This document shows positions 27,278 to 35,617 of a stretch of 64,000 nucleotides of DNA, in pieces. Positions within the stretch are counted from its first letter, which is position 1. The number at the start of each line of letters is the position of its first letter. This stretch comes from Methylomicrobium agile. GTDB lineage: Bacteria > Pseudomonadota > Gammaproteobacteria > Methylococcales > Methylomonadaceae. Location: contig NZ_JPOJ01000001.1 in assembly GCF_000733855.1 (NCBI RefSeq), positions 3,551,001-3,615,000 on the forward strand. The letters are read 5' to 3'. Position numbers and translations under genes: made by a program. Under the pieces are notes generated by a model. The model saw only the letters and a program-made list of their open reading frames with translations, was not told the origin of the DNA and ran no database searches.

Positions 27278-27670
27278 TCAGCTTTGTTCCCAGGGCAGGC
27301 CGTGAAAGCGCCAGCCGCCGAGATTGCCGCGGTGCTTGTTCTCGTCGAGCGGTCCCTCGAAGCCTTCCAGAATGTTGATCGGATGCTTGTAACCGTCCCG
27401 TTCGAGCAGCCTGGCGGCATCCAGCGAGCGTTGCCCGCTGCGGCAGAGCAGCAGGATCGGGGCGTCCTTATTCGGGACGGCGGCCTCAACCTCGGCGGCA
27501 AAGTTCGGATTCAGCTGCCAGTCCGGCGCTTCTTTCCAGGGGATATGGATGGCGCCGGTCGGATGACCGACGAAGGCGTGTTCCATCTTAGTGCGGACAT
27601 CGACAAGGACGGCATTCGGATCGCGCTGGAGCAAATCCCAGCATTGTTGCGGAGTCAGGTTTTCGATCAT
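27278..27670 (-). CDS. Single-domain rhodanese
   Basis: A 130-residue rhodanese-like sulfurtransferase with AVLVDVRTKMEHAFVGHPTGAI and the active-site loop LLCRSGQRS (catalytic Cys). It ends GWRFHGLPWEQS, a typical C-terminus of this group. It transfers sulfane sulfur from a donor such as thiosulfate or a persulfide. Its start overlaps the stop of the methyltransferase gene by 4 bp (27667-27670), so it is translated as the last gene of a LysR-methyltransferase-rhodanese operon. Confidence 0.9.
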   Translation of the reverse strand: MIENLTPQQCWDLLQRDPNAVLVDVRTKMEHAFVGHPTGAIHIPWKEAPDWQLNPNFAAEVEAAVPNKDAPILLLCRSGQRSLDAARLLERDGYKHPINILEGFEGPLDENKHRGNLGGWRFHGLPWEQS

Positions 27671-28260
27671 GATTTTATTTCTTGCTCAGGTTTTTGGCCG
27701 ATAAATTGGGCTTCGTTGCGGAGTCCCTGCCCGAGGTCGCCGATCGCCGCATTTTCCCGGTAAAAAACCGGGCGCAACGGCAGAAACAGGGTCAGCAGCT
27801 CACTGCGGTCCAGCAGATAGGCGGGATTTTTCGGACCCTCGTCGCCGATTTTCAGGCGGGTGAATGTTTGATAGAACAATAAGCCGCCGGGTTTCAGGGC
27901 GTTCATTATCGCATCCTTCAAACCGCGGTCAAGAAAACGGCCGACCGCGATGACATCGAAGGCGGAAGAAGGCAGCGAAGCGGAGCTGATGGCTGTCCGG
28001 TGCGCCTCGATCGCCAGCCGGCGGCGGCCGGCATAAGTCTGCAACTTTTCGATCGCGACGGCGGAAATATCGAGAGCGACGACCTTCAGGCCATGCTCGG
28101 CAAGAAAAATCGCGTTGGCGCCGAGCCCGCACGCGAGATCGAGCGCATGCCCTTCGGACGGCAATAGGAACGCGTTTTCGGCCAGCAGCGGCACCGGGGC
28201 CTGGTTGCCGGGTTCGTCCAGGCTGTAGAGCCGGTCCCATTTTTCCTGGAGCTCATTCAT
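27667..28260 (-). CDS. Class I SAM-dependent methyltransferase (TehB-like)
   Basis: A 197-residue methyltransferase from the ATG at 28260. The frame is open further upstream but overlaps the LysR gene. Motif I is ALDLACGLGANAIFLA, with the acidic residue in VVALDISAVAI and motif IV-VI in FDVIAVGRFLDRGL and LKPGGLLFYQTF. The MNELQEKWDRLYS start resembles TehB/thiol-methyltransferase relatives. Its ATG overlaps the LysR TGA (28257-28260) and its own TGA overlaps the rhodanese ATG, so translation of all three is probably coupled. A role in modifying a sulfur or metalloid compound is an inference from the rhodanese partner. Confidence 0.8.
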   Translation of the reverse strand: MNELQEKWDRLYSLDEPGNQAPVPLLAENAFLLPSEGHALDLACGLGANAIFLAEHGLKVVALDISAVAIEKLQTYAGRRRLAIEAHRTAISSASLPSSAFDVIAVGRFLDRGLKDAIMNALKPGGLLFYQTFTRLKIGDEGPKNPAYLLDRSELLTLFLPLRPVFYRENAAIGDLGQGLRNEAQFIGQKPEQEIKS

Positions 28261-29177
28261 GTTTCGGGGCAGTCCCCCCCGGGCTTGCTGACGCGAGGCT
28301 CCAGCCAGGTTTGCAGAAATTCCATGAATACGCGGACTTTCGCGGACAAATATTTCCGGTGCGGATAAACCGCATGCACATCCAGCGGCGGCGAAGGGTA
28401 ATTCTGGAGCACGGGCTGGAGCCTGCCGCGTTCGATATCCCAGCCGACGATGTAGATCGGCAGCATCACCAGCCCCATGTCGTTGATCGCCGCGATGCGG
28501 ATCGCATCCGCCACGTTGGCTTGCAGGCGGCCCGAGACGGTAATGGTCTGGGAACCCGATTCGCTTTTGAACGGCCATTTGTTTTTGGGATGAATGGCCC
28601 AGTTGATCAGGCAACTGTGGTGAACGAGATCCTGCGGCGTCTCGGGAATGCCGTGTTTGGCGAAATAGGTGGGCGATCCGCAGACCACTAGCGAAGAACT
28701 GGCCAGTTTGCGCGCGACCATGCTGGTGTCGTTCAGCGTGCCCAGATAAATCGCTAGATCGATGCCGTCTTCGATCATGTCGCCGGGGCCGCTTTGGATG
28801 GTCAGTTCGATGTTCAGGTCGGGATGCAGCTTCAGAAATTCGGAGATGGCGCGCGCGATATGGGTGGCGCCGATTACCGGCGGGGCGCTGATCCGCAGCG
28901 AGCCGCGCGGCTCGGTCTGCAGGTGAGTGACCTGCGATTCCATTTCCTCGATGTCGAGCAGGACCTGTTGGCAGCGTTCGAAATACGCGGCGCCGACTTC
29001 GGTCAGACTCAGGCTGCGCGTGGTGCGGTTGAACAGGCGGGTGCCGAGCGCGCTTTCCAGGTGGATGATGTGCTTGGTCGCCATCGCCCGGGAAATATCC
29101 AGATCGCGGGCGCCGCCGGCAAAGCTTCCCGCTTTCGCGACACGGACGAAAACGTTCATGCTGGTCAATTTATCCAC
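28257..29177 (-). CDS. LysR-family transcriptional regulator
   Basis: A 306-residue regulator with the N-terminal helix-turn-helix (FVRVAKAGSFAGGARDLDISRAMATKHI, broken here at residues 8-35) and a periplasmic-binding-like effector domain. The GTG at 29177 is chosen because AGGAG (29184-29188) lies 6 nt before it. A TTG at 29192 would place the ribosome-binding site inside the gene. It shares a 4-bp overlap with the methyltransferase and so is co-transcribed with its likely targets, unlike the divergent layout usual for LysR. Confidence 0.92.
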   Translation of the reverse strand: MDKLTSMNVFVRVAKAGSFAGGARDLDISRAMATKHIIHLESALGTRLFNRTTRSLSLTEVGAAYFERCQQVLLDIEEMESQVTHLQTEPRGSLRISAPPVIGATHIARAISEFLKLHPDLNIELTIQSGPGDMIEDGIDLAIYLGTLNDTSMVARKLASSSLVVCGSPTYFAKHGIPETPQDLVHHSCLINWAIHPKNKWPFKSESGSQTITVSGRLQANVADAIRIAAINDMGLVMLPIYIVGWDIERGRLQPVLQNYPSPPLDVHAVYPHRKYLSAKVRVFMEFLQTWLEPRVSKPGGDCPET

Positions 29178-29344
29178 GGGATTCTCCTGCAATCAAGCTG
29201 GGTTTGGCGGGTTTAAGGTTTAAGGGAAACGCGGAATCGCAGGACGGGATTGCCAATCCTATGCGGCCAAAGTGAGGGAGCGGTACATCGTCGAAATTTT
29301 AAGTTGTTTCATATGAGGAAACAATGAATTTATTATATGCGTTA

Positions 29345-29372
29345 TTGTATCCTATTTTAAAGACTGTATAGT
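29345..29372 (+). promoter_or_regulatory. Candidate promoter of an antisense small RNA
   Basis: TTGTAT (29345-29350), a 16-bp spacer and TATAGT (29367-29372) form a plausible sigma-70 promoter in an AT-rich gap. The -10 is one base from consensus and the -35 is poor. It points toward the strong terminator at 29446-29481. Confidence 0.4.
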
Positions 29373-29378
29373 AAGAGC

Positions 29379-29481
29379 GTCACAGATTTTTCTCTGTTTC
29401 ATCGGGCGGCGCCTCCTCAAATTTATTCGCTGCTTGATTTTTCCGCCTCCCTTCGCCATTTTCGAAGGGAGGTTTTTTTTT
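29379..29481 (+). ncRNA. Candidate ~100-nt small RNA antisense to the WbpM-like gene 3' end
   Basis: A plus-strand transcript starting near 29379 would run about 100 nt to the intrinsic terminator at 29446-29481. All of it would be antisense to the last 34 codons of the WbpM-like gene. The 5' part has a small CAGA...TCTG hairpin. No protein-coding frame is evident. The call rests on promoter plus terminator only. Confidence 0.4.
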
Positions 29482-31470
29482 GTCTATTTCTTCGGGGCCC
29501 GGCATTGCGGCGCCGGATTGCGCCCGTTTCCAGAGCAAGTCTTCGATGCCGCATTGCGGCGCGAAGCCCGAGACCGCTTGCAGCAAAATTTCCCGAATTT
29601 GTACGTGATCGTCCCGTTCTGCCGCCCTGTCCAGGCATTCCAGACGTTTACGAAGGTCCGCCCAGGCGATTACGTGTTCTTCGGCGCGCATGATGCGGGG
29701 ATGTTCGGTTTCCGTTACATGGTTTCCAATCAGCAATTCTTCGTAAAGTTTTTCGCCGGGTCTGAGCCCGGTAAAGCGGATTTCGATTTCGCCGTCCGGA
29801 TGTTCTCGATCCTTGATTTCGAGGCCGCTCAGATGAATCATCCGCTTGGCCAGGTCGAGAATGCGGACAGGCTCGCCCATGTCGAGCACGAAGACGTCGC
29901 CACCGCCGCCCATCGCCCCGGCCTGAATGACCAGTTGCGCGGCTTCGGGTATCGTCATGAAATAACGGATGATATTCGGGTCGGTGACCGTGACCGGGCC
30001 GCCGTGTTTGATTTGTTCCTTGAACAACGGCACGACCGAGCCGGAAGAGCCGAGAACGTTGCCGAAGCGGACCATCGTGAAGCGGGTGGACTGCCGGACG
30101 GACGGCTCGGCGCTGAAGGCCTGCAGGATCAGTTCGGCGAAACGTTTGGTAGCGCCCATCGTGTTGGTCGGGCGTACCGCCTTATCGGTCGAGATTAGCA
30201 CGAAGGTTTCGACCCGCGCCGTTACGGCCGCTTCGGCCGAGCGCAGAGTGCCGAATATATTGTTGCGTATCGCCGCGACCGGATTGTGTTCGACGATCGG
30301 TACGTGCTTGTAGGCGGCCGCGTGGTAGATCGTCTGTACCTTGAAAGTTTTGCAGATTTTGGTCAGGCGCGGCGCATCGGTTACGGAGCCCAGGATCGCA
30401 TAGATCGGCGTTCTTTCGTTCCCGCCGTTGCGGGAAGACAGCAGCTCCCGTTCGATCGCGTACAGGGCGTATTCGCTCAGTTCGAACAGCACCAGCGCGG
30501 ACGGCTGCAGCGCGACGAGCTGCCGGCACAGTTCCGATCCGATCGAACCGCCTGCGCCGGTCACCATGACCGTTTTGCCGGTGATATTCGCATGCAGCAG
30601 ATCGGGGTTGGGCGTCACCGGATCTCGGCCCAGGAGATCCTCGATGCCGACTTCGCGGAGGCTATCGAAAGTGATTTTACCTTCGGCGATTTCCGATACG
30701 CACGGCATCGACAGGACATGCACGGCATAGGGTTCGAGCATCCGGATCAATTCGCTTTGGCGCGATCTTTTGGCGGACGGTATCGCCAGCAGGACGCTTG
30801 AAACCGCGTAGCGGTCGATCAGGTAACTCAGGGCCGAAAACGGATAAATCCTGAGACCGTGAATTTTGTGTTTATGAAGCGACGAATCGTCGTCGATGAA
30901 GGCGACCGGTTCGAATTCGCGGCCGAGCGATAGGGCCGAGGCCAGCTGCACACCGCCGCTGCCGGCGCCGTAAATGAGCACTTTCTTCTTCGGCTGCAGG
31001 GAGAACTTATGCCCGCCGCCGAGCCGGGCATAGGTGTCGCCGAGCCACCAGCGCGCGAAAAATCGGCTGCTGCCGACCAGCAGGGTCATGATCAGCCAGT
31101 TCAGAATGGGGACCGTCCTCGGCAGGTTGCGGATGCCGCTCTCGTAAAAGATGAAAGGCAGGAAATAAATGGCCGCGAAGGCCCCGGCATAGAGAGCGAC
31201 CGCCTGTACGATCGTCCATAACGCTTTGATTTCGATATAGCGGATGATGGCCCGGTACAGGCCGAGGCGAATGAAAATCGGAACGGCCAGCATGGGCGCG
31301 ACCGCGATCAGCGTCCACTCGATATTTCGAGGGACGAACAGGATGCCCCAGCGCAGCGAAAAAGCCGACCATAAAGCCAGGACCGCAAACACGACATCGG
31401 CCCCGATCAGAATCAGGGCTTTCCGGGAGCGGGGTTGCCCGATGAACCAATGCGCCAGCCGGGACTTCAT
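29380..31470 (-). CDS. WbpM/CapD-type UDP-sugar 4,6-dehydratase, membrane-anchored
   Basis: A 696-residue protein with four N-terminal membrane helices (about residues 15-140), a CoA-binding-like Rossmann domain (YGAGSGGVQLASAL) and an SDR catalytic domain. The cofactor motif is TGAGGSIGSEL near residue 305, and STDKAVRPTNTMGATKR near 427 contains the family's Met-for-Tyr variation (MxxxK). The family converts UDP-GlcNAc to UDP-2-acetamido-2,6-dideoxy-4-keto-hexose, precursor of D-QuiNAc and D-FucNAc. It is the last gene of the operon and overlaps the WbpL-like gene by 4 bp. The last ~60 residues are a low-complexity, charged tail not expected for the family. Confidence 0.9.
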   Translation of the reverse strand: MKSRLAHWFIGQPRSRKALILIGADVVFAVLALWSAFSLRWGILFVPRNIEWTLIAVAPMLAVPIFIRLGLYRAIIRYIEIKALWTIVQAVALYAGAFAAIYFLPFIFYESGIRNLPRTVPILNWLIMTLLVGSSRFFARWWLGDTYARLGGGHKFSLQPKKKVLIYGAGSGGVQLASALSLGREFEPVAFIDDDSSLHKHKIHGLRIYPFSALSYLIDRYAVSSVLLAIPSAKRSRQSELIRMLEPYAVHVLSMPCVSEIAEGKITFDSLREVGIEDLLGRDPVTPNPDLLHANITGKTVMVTGAGGSIGSELCRQLVALQPSALVLFELSEYALYAIERELLSSRNGGNERTPIYAILGSVTDAPRLTKICKTFKVQTIYHAAAYKHVPIVEHNPVAAIRNNIFGTLRSAEAAVTARVETFVLISTDKAVRPTNTMGATKRFAELILQAFSAEPSVRQSTRFTMVRFGNVLGSSGSVVPLFKEQIKHGGPVTVTDPNIIRYFMTIPEAAQLVIQAGAMGGGGDVFVLDMGEPVRILDLAKRMIHLSGLEIKDREHPDGEIEIRFTGLRPGEKLYEELLIGNHVTETEHPRIMRAEEHVIAWADLRKRLECLDRAAERDDHVQIREILLQAVSGFAPQCGIEDLLWKRAQSGAAMPGPEEIDKKKPPFENGEGRRKNQAANKFEEAPPDETEKNL
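29446..29481 (+). terminator. Strong plus-strand intrinsic terminator inside the WbpM-like CDS
   Basis: CCTCCCTTCG (29446-29455) pairs perfectly with CGAAGGGAGG (29463-29472) across a 7-nt loop and is followed by nine T's. It is oriented against the polysaccharide operon and no plus-strand gene precedes it. This is why a short antisense RNA is proposed here. Confidence 0.8.
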
Positions 31471-32486
31471 CCGCGCATTTCTTCGCCGCCCGCGTTGAAT
31501 TTGATCGCGGACAGAAGCAGGGGCAGGTAGGCCAGGGCGACGCCCGCGATACCGTTCAATACGCCGAGGCCGATCAGGATCGCCGACGGCAGCAGCCAGA
31601 ACAGATTGACCGCGCCGACGAATAAACTTACGGTTTTATGTGAGCCGTAACGGCGCGCCGCAAACTGGTAGGCATGGCTGCGGTGCGCTTCGTGCAGCCT
31701 TTCGCCGCGCCGGAAGCGCCGCCATAAGGTCCAGGTCGCGTCGACGATGAACACGCCCAGAAGGCACAGCCAGCTCCAGAAAAGAGCCGGGTCCAGCCAG
31801 GCCGCCTGCAGCGAGAGCATACCCAGGACGATGCCTAAAAAACCACTGCCCGCATCGCCCATGAAGATCCGGGCGGGCGGAAAATTCCAGAGCAGGAAAC
31901 CGGCGGCGGCGGCCGCGAGCAGGGCCGGTTCCAGCCAGGCTTGGTAATGGCCGCCGATCAGAAACAACATCGAACCGCCCAGGCAGGCGGTGACCGCTTC
32001 GATGCCCGCGATGCCGTCGATGCCGTCCATGAAATTGTACAGGTTCAGCAGCCAGACCAGATAGAGGAGCCCGAAGAGGTGGCCGAATCCGCCGAGATCG
32101 ACCGTCTCCCCGAACAAGAGCAGAGGCGGAAAGCCGCCCAGCCAGTAAAGGCCCCAGCCCGCGCCGGCAAAATGCGCCAGAAGCCGCCATCCGGCCGGGA
32201 TATGGCGATGGTCGTCCAGGAAACCGATGAAGGCGACCCAGGTACCGGCACCGATCAAGGCTAGGCTCTGGTTGGCAGTCAGTACGTCCAGGGCGGACAG
32301 TGCGACGAGGCCGGCCGAAAACACCGCCACGATCGCCATGCCGCCGCCGCGCGGGGTCGGCTGCGTATGCGAACTGCGCCGGTTCGGGACATCGATCAGA
32401 TTCGAGCGCAAGGCATAACGACGAATCAGGCCGGTGAGCAGGAACGCCGCCAGGGCCGAGAGAAGCAAACCGCCGGCTTCGATCAC
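31467..32486 (-). CDS. WecA/WbpL-type polyprenyl-phosphate sugar-1-phosphate transferase
   Basis: A 339-residue integral membrane enzyme of the MraY/WecA (GT4) superfamily with about 10-11 helices. The cytoplasmic aspartate motifs are visible: DVPNRRSSHTQPTPRGGG, then FMDGIDGIAGIEAV and RIFMGDAGSGFLG. It moves a UDP-linked amino-sugar phosphate onto undecaprenyl phosphate, starting the repeat unit. Its place between WbpV-like and WbpM-like genes matches the wbpV-wbpL-wbpM block of Pseudomonas O-antigen loci. This suggests D-QuiNAc or D-FucNAc as first sugar. It is joined to both neighbours by 4-bp overlaps. Confidence 0.92.
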   Translation of the reverse strand: MIEAGGLLLSALAAFLLTGLIRRYALRSNLIDVPNRRSSHTQPTPRGGGMAIVAVFSAGLVALSALDVLTANQSLALIGAGTWVAFIGFLDDHRHIPAGWRLLAHFAGAGWGLYWLGGFPPLLLFGETVDLGGFGHLFGLLYLVWLLNLYNFMDGIDGIAGIEAVTACLGGSMLFLIGGHYQAWLEPALLAAAAAGFLLWNFPPARIFMGDAGSGFLGIVLGMLSLQAAWLDPALFWSWLCLLGVFIVDATWTLWRRFRRGERLHEAHRSHAYQFAARRYGSHKTVSLFVGAVNLFWLLPSAILIGLGVLNGIAGVALAYLPLLLSAIKFNAGGEEMRG

Positions 32487-33469
32487 TTGCGGGCTCCCAA
32501 ATAATACCGGGCGGTGGCCTGCAGGGCCTGATCGATAGCCACCGGCGGGCGCCAGCCGAGCCGCTCACAGGTTTTGGCGATATCCAGCTGCAAGGAGCCG
32601 CAGAGTTTCCGGATCGCCTCGGTCTTGCCGGCGCATTGCGCGGCAAAATGCAATAACCCGACCGGCGCGCTCCACAAGCAGGCTTCTTTTCCGATCGCCG
32701 CCGCGGTGCGTTGCAACAGTTCGGGCGTGGAAAGATCCTCGCCGTCGCTGGCCAGAAACGTCTGGTTGGCGGCCGAGGGGTGTTCGATGCAGATCACGAT
32801 CAGATCGGCCAGATTGTCCACCGAGACCAGGCTGCGTTTGTTCCGGATGGAAGCCAGCGGCAGCGGCAGGCCTTTATCGAGGCAGCGCAGCAGCGTCAGG
32901 AAATTGCCTTTGACTCCGGGGCCGTAAACCAGGGGAGGGCGGATAATCACGAAGTCCATGCCCGAATTCGCGCACAATGCACGCAAACCGTCTTCGGCCT
33001 CGCGTTTGGAAATGCCGTAGGCGTCTACCGGAGAAGGATGGTCTTCCGCGCGAAATGGGCGGTTCAGCGGCGTCTGCTCGCCGTTGACCTTGATCGAGCT
33101 GATGAAAATGAAGCGTTTGATGCCGGCCTGCAGCGCCTGGCTTGCGAGATTCAAGGTGCCGTCGACATTGACCTTGCGGTATTCGGTCAGAGGATCGGCC
33201 GCGGTATCCCGCATCACATGGGCGCGCGCGGCGAGATGGACGACCACGCCGATGCCTTGTAACGCGGCCTGCCAGTCGGTGTCTGCCGCCAGATCGCCGG
33301 TTTCGAATACTTCGGCGCCGGCCGTCCGGCCGAGCCCCGTCATGCTCCGCACCGCAGCCCGGACGGAAAACCGCCGATCGGCCTGCAAGCGTTTCGTCAA
33401 GGCGCTGCCGATGAAGCCGTTGGCGCCGGTAATCAGAATGTTCAGTTCGCTTGTGCCGGCGGTGTTCAT
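32483..33469 (-). CDS. WbpV-like NAD(P)-dependent epimerase/reductase
   Basis: A 328-residue extended SDR protein with ITGANGFIG at residues 13-21 and catalytic Tyr151/Lys155 in YGISKREAE, preceded by the Ser loop FIFISSIKVNGE. By neighbourhood it should reduce the 4-keto product of the WbpM-like dehydratase to UDP-D-QuiNAc (or D-FucNAc), as WbpV/WreQ proteins do. Sequence alone cannot decide which epimer. The cytoplasmic enzyme overlaps its neighbours by 4 bp on each side. Confidence 0.82.
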   Translation of the reverse strand: MNTAGTSELNILITGANGFIGSALTKRLQADRRFSVRAAVRSMTGLGRTAGAEVFETGDLAADTDWQAALQGIGVVVHLAARAHVMRDTAADPLTEYRKVNVDGTLNLASQALQAGIKRFIFISSIKVNGEQTPLNRPFRAEDHPSPVDAYGISKREAEDGLRALCANSGMDFVIIRPPLVYGPGVKGNFLTLLRCLDKGLPLPLASIRNKRSLVSVDNLADLIVICIEHPSAANQTFLASDGEDLSTPELLQRTAAAIGKEACLWSAPVGLLHFAAQCAGKTEAIRKLCGSLQLDIAKTCERLGWRPPVAIDQALQATARYYLGARK

Positions 33470-34593
33470 GTTTTCGACCAGACGGTACGGTTGACGTAAC
33501 CTGTGTAGCTGAGCACCACTCTGACGATCTGTTTCGAGACTTCGCCCGCCTGGTAATCGGCTATCTCGGGAATGATCCGGCGCGTCCGGTCATGCTGGCC
33601 GGTTACGGTCCGGACGGCGTCCAGCACGTTTTCCTGCCTCAGGCCGCACATCACCAAGGTGCCGACATCCATCCCTTCCGGCCGTTCGTGCGTCTGGCGG
33701 AGCGTCACGGCAGGCAGATTCAGCAGCGAAGCTTCTTCGGTGATCGTGCCGCTGTCGGACAATACGCAGAACGCCGCCATCTGCAGCCGGATGTAATCGA
33801 GAAAACCGAACGGTTTCAGCGTGCGGATCAACGGGTGTTCCAGCGACTCGCCGAGCGCTTCCAGGCGCTTGCGGGTGCGCGGATGGGTCGATACGATCAC
33901 CGGCAGTCGATAGGTATCGGCCAGCGCCTTGAGCGTTGCGAGCAGATCGCGCAGGTTTTCCGGGTGGTCGACGTTTTCTTCCCGGTGCGCGCTGACGATG
34001 AAGAACTGGCCTTCCCGGAGCCGCTCGCGCGCCAGCACGTCGGATTGCAGGATTTTCGGCCGGTAATAATCCAGCACTTCCCGCATGTGCGAGCCGGTTT
34101 TGATGATCGTCTCGGGCCGGATGCCCTCGGCGATCAGGTAGCGGCGGGCGTGCTCGGTCAGCACCAGGTTGATGTCGCTCAGATGGTCGAGCACCTTGCG
34201 GTTCAGTTCTTCGGGCACGCGCTGGTCGAAGCAGCGGTTGCCCGCTTCCATGTGAAAGACCGGAATCTTGCGCCGTTTCGCGGCGATCACCGCGAGGCAG
34301 GTATTGGTGTCGCCGTACAATAACAGGGCGTCGGGCATTTCCTTTGCGAACACGTCGTCGGCCTTTGCAATCACGTCCGCAATTGCCTGGGCCGCAGTTT
34401 CGCCGCTGACGCCGAGGAAATAGTCCGGTTTCCGGATTTCCAGGTCGTCGAAAAATACCTGGTTCAATTCGTAATCGTAATTCTGCCCGGAATGCACGAG
34501 GAGGTGCCGCGTGTACCGGTCGAGTTCGGCGATCACCCGGCTCATCTTGATCAGTTCCGGGCGCGTGCCGATCAAGGTCATCACTTTAAGCAT
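33466..34593 (-). CDS. Non-hydrolysing UDP-sugar C2-epimerase (WbjD/FnlC/WbvD-like)
   Basis: A 375-residue GT-B-fold epimerase with GTRPELIKMSRVI at the N-terminus, YGDTNTCLAV, HMEAGNRCFD and SDSGTITEEASL. It resembles WbjD/CapG/FnlC, which invert C2 of a UDP-2-acetamido-2,6-dideoxy-L-sugar, more than WecB. The following points fit: it is next to an FnlA-like and an RmlD-like gene, and its conserved glutamate context reads RVPEELNRKVLDH. It would be the last step to UDP-L-QuiNAc or UDP-L-FucNAc. It overlaps the FnlA-like gene by 8 bp. Confidence 0.87.
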   Translation of the reverse strand: MLKVMTLIGTRPELIKMSRVIAELDRYTRHLLVHSGQNYDYELNQVFFDDLEIRKPDYFLGVSGETAAQAIADVIAKADDVFAKEMPDALLLYGDTNTCLAVIAAKRRKIPVFHMEAGNRCFDQRVPEELNRKVLDHLSDINLVLTEHARRYLIAEGIRPETIIKTGSHMREVLDYYRPKILQSDVLARERLREGQFFIVSAHREENVDHPENLRDLLATLKALADTYRLPVIVSTHPRTRKRLEALGESLEHPLIRTLKPFGFLDYIRLQMAAFCVLSDSGTITEEASLLNLPAVTLRQTHERPEGMDVGTLVMCGLRQENVLDAVRTVTGQHDRTRRIIPEIADYQAGEVSKQIVRVVLSYTGYVNRTVWSKT

Positions 34594-35596
34594 CGAGTTC
34601 CTTCCTGATGTAGTCCAGCGTCATCAGCAGTTGTTTGATTTCCGCTACGTTCAAACGCACGGTATTGTGAGAGGTGTAATCGTCCAGTTCCGAAATATGG
34701 GCCTCGCCTTCGACGAAATATTTGTTGTAGTTCAGGTCGCGGTTGTCCGCGGGAATCCGGAAATAGCGTGCCATGTCCTCGGCCTTGGCCATTTCTTCGC
34801 GCGAGATCAGCGACTCGTACAGCTTTTCGCCGTGGCGCGTGCCGATCACTTTGACCGGTGAGGCGCTGCCGAACAGTTCCTTCAGCGCCTGGGCCAGATC
34901 CGCGACCGTCGAGGCGGGGGCCTTCTGCACGAAAATGTCGCCCTGCCGGGCGTGCTCGAACGCATGCAGGACCAGATCGACCGAGTCTTCCAGCGACATC
35001 AGGAAACGGGTCATGTTCGGGTCGGTCACGGTAATCGGCTCGCCTTTCCTGATCTGGCCGACGAACAGCGGAATCACCGAGCCGCGCGAAGCCATCACGT
35101 TGCCGTAGCGGGTCGCGCAGACCACCGTGCCGGTTTCCGGAATCATCCGCGAGCGGGCGACCATGATTTTTTCGGCCATCGCCTTCGAGATGCCCATCGC
35201 ATTGATCGGATAGACCGCCTTGTCGGTGCTGAGCACGACCACGCGTTTGACGCCGTTGGCGATCGCCGCATTCAACACGTTCTCGGTGCCGATCACATTG
35301 GTTTTGACCGCTTCCATCGGATAAAACTCACACGACGGCACCTGTTTCAGCGCCGCGGCGTGAAAAATATAATCGACGCCGCTCAGGGCCTCGGAAACGC
35401 TGGTGTAATCGCGGACATCGCCGATGTAAAACTTGACCTTGTCGTTCGCCAGCGCGATGCGCATGTCTTCCTGTTTTTTCTCGTCGCGGCTGAAAATGCG
35501 GATTTCCCGGACGTTCGTGTCCAGGAAGCGGTTCAGCACCGTATGCCCGAACGAGCCGGTGCCGCCGGTAATCATCAAGACTTTATCATCAAACAT
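34586..35596 (-). CDS. UDP-GlcNAc 4,6-dehydratase/5-epimerase (FnlA/WbjB/CapE-like)
   Basis: A 336-residue SDR enzyme with GGTGSFG (residues 11-17), LSTDKAVYPINAMGISKAMAEK carried across residues 122-143, and Met134/Lys138 replacing the usual YxxxK. That Met substitution is characteristic of CapE/FnlA/WbjB, which turn UDP-GlcNAc into the 4-keto-6-deoxy-L-talo/L-arabino intermediates. It is the entry enzyme to the L-sugar branch encoded by this gene and its two neighbours. Confidence 0.9.
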   Translation of the reverse strand: MFDDKVLMITGGTGSFGHTVLNRFLDTNVREIRIFSRDEKKQEDMRIALANDKVKFYIGDVRDYTSVSEALSGVDYIFHAAALKQVPSCEFYPMEAVKTNVIGTENVLNAAIANGVKRVVVLSTDKAVYPINAMGISKAMAEKIMVARSRMIPETGTVVCATRYGNVMASRGSVIPLFVGQIRKGEPITVTDPNMTRFLMSLEDSVDLVLHAFEHARQGDIFVQKAPASTVADLAQALKELFGSASPVKVIGTRHGEKLYESLISREEMAKAEDMARYFRIPADNRDLNYNKYFVEGEAHISELDDYTSHNTVRLNVAEIKQLLMTLDYIRKELDA

Positions 35597-35617
35597 CGGT
35601 GTGCCCGGTAAACTCCG

